A stretch of DNA of 64,000 bases from Cavia porcellus. Its lineage: Eukaryota > Chordata > Mammalia > Rodentia > Caviidae. The notes beneath the pieces were generated by a model. That model did not search any database. It was not told the DNA's origin and worked only from the letters and a program-made list of their open reading frames with translations. The stretch's first letter is position 1; every line of letters begins with the position of its first letter. The stretch lies in NCBI RefSeq assembly GCF_034190915.1, contig NW_026947486.1, positions 101,413,123 to 101,477,122 on the forward strand, given 5' to 3'. Of the stretch, positions 61,198 through 64,000 are shown piece after piece. The position numbers and the translations under genes were made by a program.

Positions 61198-61513
61198 TGT
61201 CACAGCACGCCTCCTAAACAAATGTGGTGAGGGCCTTCTCAGAACAAAAACAAGGTCACACAATTAGCTCCTATCCTGGCAAGTATAGTCCTAGAACTGC
61301 TCTGAACAAAGATAGTAACTAATCAGATTATACTATGTTAGTGTGTTACCACATAAGAGATAAAGACACAAGGGTTGTATGAAAGGCAAAGCTCCATCAT
61401 GCCTGGGGCTCAGCCTTTAGATGTGAACCTGCAAAGTCAGTGCTGGCATAAATAAATGCTACTTCCTGGAAAGAGCCTCATGTCCTATCTTTCTAAGTGA
61501 AAATCCTGCTACA
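61198..61513 (+). mobile_element. ERV-3 3' LTR
   Basis: Starts TGTCACAGC right after the polypurine tract and ends CCTGCTACA before the AAAC duplication. The TATA position reads GTATGAAAGG (mutated), AATAAA is at 61451-61456. It is shorter than the 5' LTR only by small indels once retroposon F is removed. Confidence 0.9.
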
Positions 61514-61517
61514 AAAC

Positions 61518-62830
61518 CACAAAAAGTCACTGGTCACTGTAAGGTCTACTAGTGTAAGGTCTACTCAAGGTACTCAGGAAAATTCAAATAAGGAACTAAG
61601 ACAGCAAAATGTCCCAGACCTTGGGGCAACCAAGCAGCAGACAGACCATCCTCTCATCTATTCCTCAGCCTTTCAAAGCTCTCAAGGAATCACACTTTAA
61701 GAGCCGAGGCTTCTCTGCAGCTCTTCGAATGCATCATCTGCACCTTGCTGTTAATCTCCTGGGACAGGATTATTGAAGTACTGCGGCATTAGAAACTTCA
61801 CACCTGCTCCCAGGTGCACAGTTCAGGCTGGAAATGTTATGCTCCAGAGACTGCTTGAGGATTTCTCAGCACCCAGCAGTCTTTAGGAAGTAAAATTCTC
61901 AAAAGTAAAGTGGAAGGCCTCCAGGCTGGGCACTGAATCAGGTAGGGACAGTTGCTGGCTCCAGTGACAGTGTTCCTGCACTTTCCACTACCACAAGGAC
62001 CCCTTTCCACTGGGAGCCAGGCCCTGATGCCACCATTAGGCTCCTGGATCACCTTAGCTGGGAACAGGCAGTGCCCATCTTCAAAAGTGACCATCTAAAG
62101 TGATTGCAGCTATGGGAGAGAAATGACAGCGTCTCAAGGACCCCGGGTTCTTGGGTCTCCAAGTCTTGGCCAAAGGGAGTAACCTGGGCCTGGGCAGAGA
62201 TGTTTCCAGTGTCTTGGTCTCAGTGGGCTCCTGAAGCTCAGCGCTTGCTACTCCATCCCCCAGCCTGATTGGCTTCCATGACAGCCTCCTGGAACCACAA
62301 GGACAGGCAGGTTTAAATTCACTCTTGTAGACCCACTTATTTCTAGGTCCTGGCTCCCACATACGAAGTCCTAGCACTTAAATTTGCCAACTGCATACCA
62401 ACAGTGCCAGCCTGGGACCAGTCTCAGAACTATTTTTTCCAATTATCATCACTGTATCTGGGGGCTATTGGCTCAGGCCTCAACACAATTTGCTGCTGTC
62501 TAGTTGAGAAGGGAAAATTTGCTTCCAGAGGCAGGACCAGCAAGGACCAATTGGAAGACTCGAAGCACACCGATGGAGAACCCTAGGACCTAAGAGACCT
62601 CTGGTATCTGTTGGAGGTGGAAAGGAACAACAGGGTCCATAAGTGGAAAATCAGTTCTTCAGGAGGCAACTACCAAGCAAATCCAAGGCCACTGTGACCC
62701 GCAGGAGAAGACCAGATTTATGAGAAAGTCTATTAAATACGAGTCCCTAAGCTCATACAGAGATCCAACATGTCAGTATGTTGGGCTAGACCCAAAAATT
62801 TGAATTTAAAATAAGTTCTTCCAAGACCCC
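61518..62830. other. Interval between ERV-3 and the CpG island
   Basis: Moderately GC-rich, unique-looking, with open frames on the minus strand (61837-62377) but no recognised domain. It may be the 5' flank of the gene starting near 63.1 kb. Confidence 0.4.

Positions 62831-62831
<1 letters not shown>

Positions 62832-62869
<38 letters not shown>
62832..62869. repeat. (CA)n microsatellite
   Basis: About 18 uninterrupted CA units about 250 bp left of the CpG island. Confidence 0.95.
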
Positions 62870-62875
<6 letters not shown>

Positions 62876-63099
62876 GAGAATCACTGACTAGGTACAGCAG
62901 ATTTTAAAAATGTTTCCATCTGCTCTGGTTACGCTAAGAAAATTGGGCAGAAGGCCTCACTCAGTTCCTGAACCCTGGTTCGCCCCACTAGGCCCCCTGG
63001 GGTACGAAGTCATTAGACCGGAAACGGGAGCATTTCCAATGCAGTTTAAAGCTAGGAAGCTCCAGAGAGCCCCAGCCCCTCCCACGTCAACATCCTTAT

Positions 63100-63500
63100 G
63101 GGCTCTAAACGCAGCGGGCGGCGTCAGGGCTGTCGGGAGATGTAGTTCACAACACGACTCCGCGCCTGCGTCCTGGGCATTTGCCGGTGAGCTTGGGAGA
63201 GCAGTGGGCGCTGAGGCGGTGAGTCCCGGAGCGACCAGAGGGTGTGGCCGTCCCTGGGGCGCGGGTGCGGGTAGCGGGGTTCCCTTCGCTGGCTTGGGCC
63301 AGGCGAACCGGTGGATTCCAGATGTGTCGCGGGCGGCGGGCGCCGAACGCTTCGAGGGGCGGCGGGCCCCTATCGAATCAGGGACCCCGCCGCCGCTCCT
63401 TGAGACCCGGCCAGGCCTTTCTGGGAGTCCTCCGGGCTGGGAGTGCTCCTCTGGGCGGCAGGACCTGGATGCCCAGCAGCGCTCGGGGACCACACCCAGA
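63100..63500 (+). promoter_or_regulatory. CpG-island promoter and candidate first exon
   Basis: CpG is abundant here and rare in the rest of the window. GGGAGATGTAGT at 63135-63146 is the complement of ACTACATCTCCC, a ZNF143/Staf-type promoter element. Two consensus donors follow: CCG|GTGAGC at 63187 and GCG|GTGAGT at 63219. A non-coding or short-coding first exon ending at 63186 or 63218 is likely, for a plus-strand gene to the right of the window. Long open frames on both strands reflect GC content. No TATA box, as is usual for such promoters. Confidence 0.65.
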
Positions 63501-64000
63501 ACACCAGAGTCCTTTTTTAAACCGGTTTTTAGACTTTTCAGGGATATGTCACTCTTGCCTTTAACCAAGTGCCCTCTTTTCTCACATTGCTGGACTCGTA
63601 GGCCCGGTGAAGGTGGGTTCACTACAGGGAGGTTTTGGGGGAAATCGGTTCCCCAGTGAAATTAACTTTTAACTGGGAAGGGTCGATGAAAGGAAACTCA
63701 GAGGGTCATTTCCCTGGTAGACGTGGTGGAAGGTTTTGGGTCAGTTAGGGAGGGCTGGCCAGCTGTGAGGCTGGATCGGATTAACGGGTGGGTCCACCGC
63801 CAAAAAAACACAGTTCCTGGCTGCCTTCCAGCAACGGTTAGACGGCTAGGCTCAGGAAAGTAGAAGCTTCCTAGAAAGGAGTCTTGACCAGCAACAAATC
63901 TTAATTGAACCTTTTCCTTGTGCCAGGCACACCGCTATTCGCTTTCCATGCAGTTGGATCCAGGCAAGATATTTTATGAAGTTAATGTTACAATTATGCA

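Larger units (their letters stand above)
49982..61513 (+). mobile_element. ERV-3: complete but decayed class I provirus, tRNA-Pro-type
   Basis: Both LTRs (49982-51023 and 61198-61513) are present and flanked by the 4-bp duplication AAAC (49978-49981 and 61514-61517). A tRNA-Pro-like primer site follows the 5' LTR and a polypurine tract precedes the 3' LTR. Gag, protease, RT, RNase H, integrase and env relics lie between in order. Nested insertions: retroposon F in the 5' LTR, LTR A in RNase H, LTR B in env. Class I assignment follows from the primer, the 4-bp duplication and gamma-like gag and protease. Every gene is broken. Confidence 0.9.

Noticed and set aside
61837..62094. Minus-strand frame starting MVTFEDGHC as a KRAB box
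   Set aside because: Only VTFED matches; the rest does not follow the KRAB-A pattern.
62910..63659. 249- and 221-codon open frames on both strands at the right end
   Set aside because: They overlap each other in a CpG island, are proline/arginine-rich and show no domain. High GC lowers stop frequency.

Overview
The window is mammalian nuclear DNA, most likely from a non-murid rodent. The evidence is a dense background of short tRNA-Ala-like SINEs related to rodent ID elements, B1-like SINEs, MaLR LTRs, L1 3' ends and several class I endogenous retroviruses (ERVs). There are no operons, no bacterial-type genes and no CRISPR arrays. Species cannot be fixed from sequence alone. The SINE type would fit a castorimorph or another non-mouse-like rodent, but that is an inference.

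Layout. 1-3639: partial class I provirus on the minus strand (ERV-1), with one LTR, a tRNA-His-like primer site, a broken gag and a protease relic that runs off the left edge. 3661-4139: MaLR solo LTR with a perfect 5-bp target duplication. 6490-9215: the only convincing host gene, the last two exons of a C2H2 zinc-finger gene on the plus strand; its coding end and 3' UTR are duplicated in tandem. 9.2-35.6 kb: mostly intergenic DNA with SINEs, MaLR LTRs, L1 3' ends, microsatellites and one possible exon relic (27221-27470). 35.7-43.99 kb: second provirus (ERV-2), plus strand, with gag-pro-pol-env relics and a 3' LTR but no recognisable 5' LTR. 45.6-47.65 kb: a repeat tail, an ERV-L-like relic and an antisense L1 end. 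49982-61513: complete but decayed provirus (ERV-3), plus strand, with both LTRs, a tRNA-Pro-like primer site, a polypurine tract and matching AAAC target duplications. ERV-3 carries at least three nested insertions. 63.1-63.5 kb: CpG island with splice donors, probably the first exon and promoter of a gene lying to the right.

The insertions can be ordered. LTR family A (the ERV-1 LTR) recurs as solo LTRs at 48148-48489 and inside ERV-3. LTR family B sits in opposite orientations inside ERV-2 and ERV-3. An apparently unclassified ~690-bp poly(A) retroposon (called family F here) interrupts both the ERV-2 reverse transcriptase and the ERV-3 5' LTR, with 10-bp and 15-bp target duplications. No retroviral frame looks functional: every domain has stops, shifts or lost active-site residues. 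I did not find a clearly new protein system. The most unusual items are retroposon family F and the tandemly duplicated end of the zinc-finger gene.
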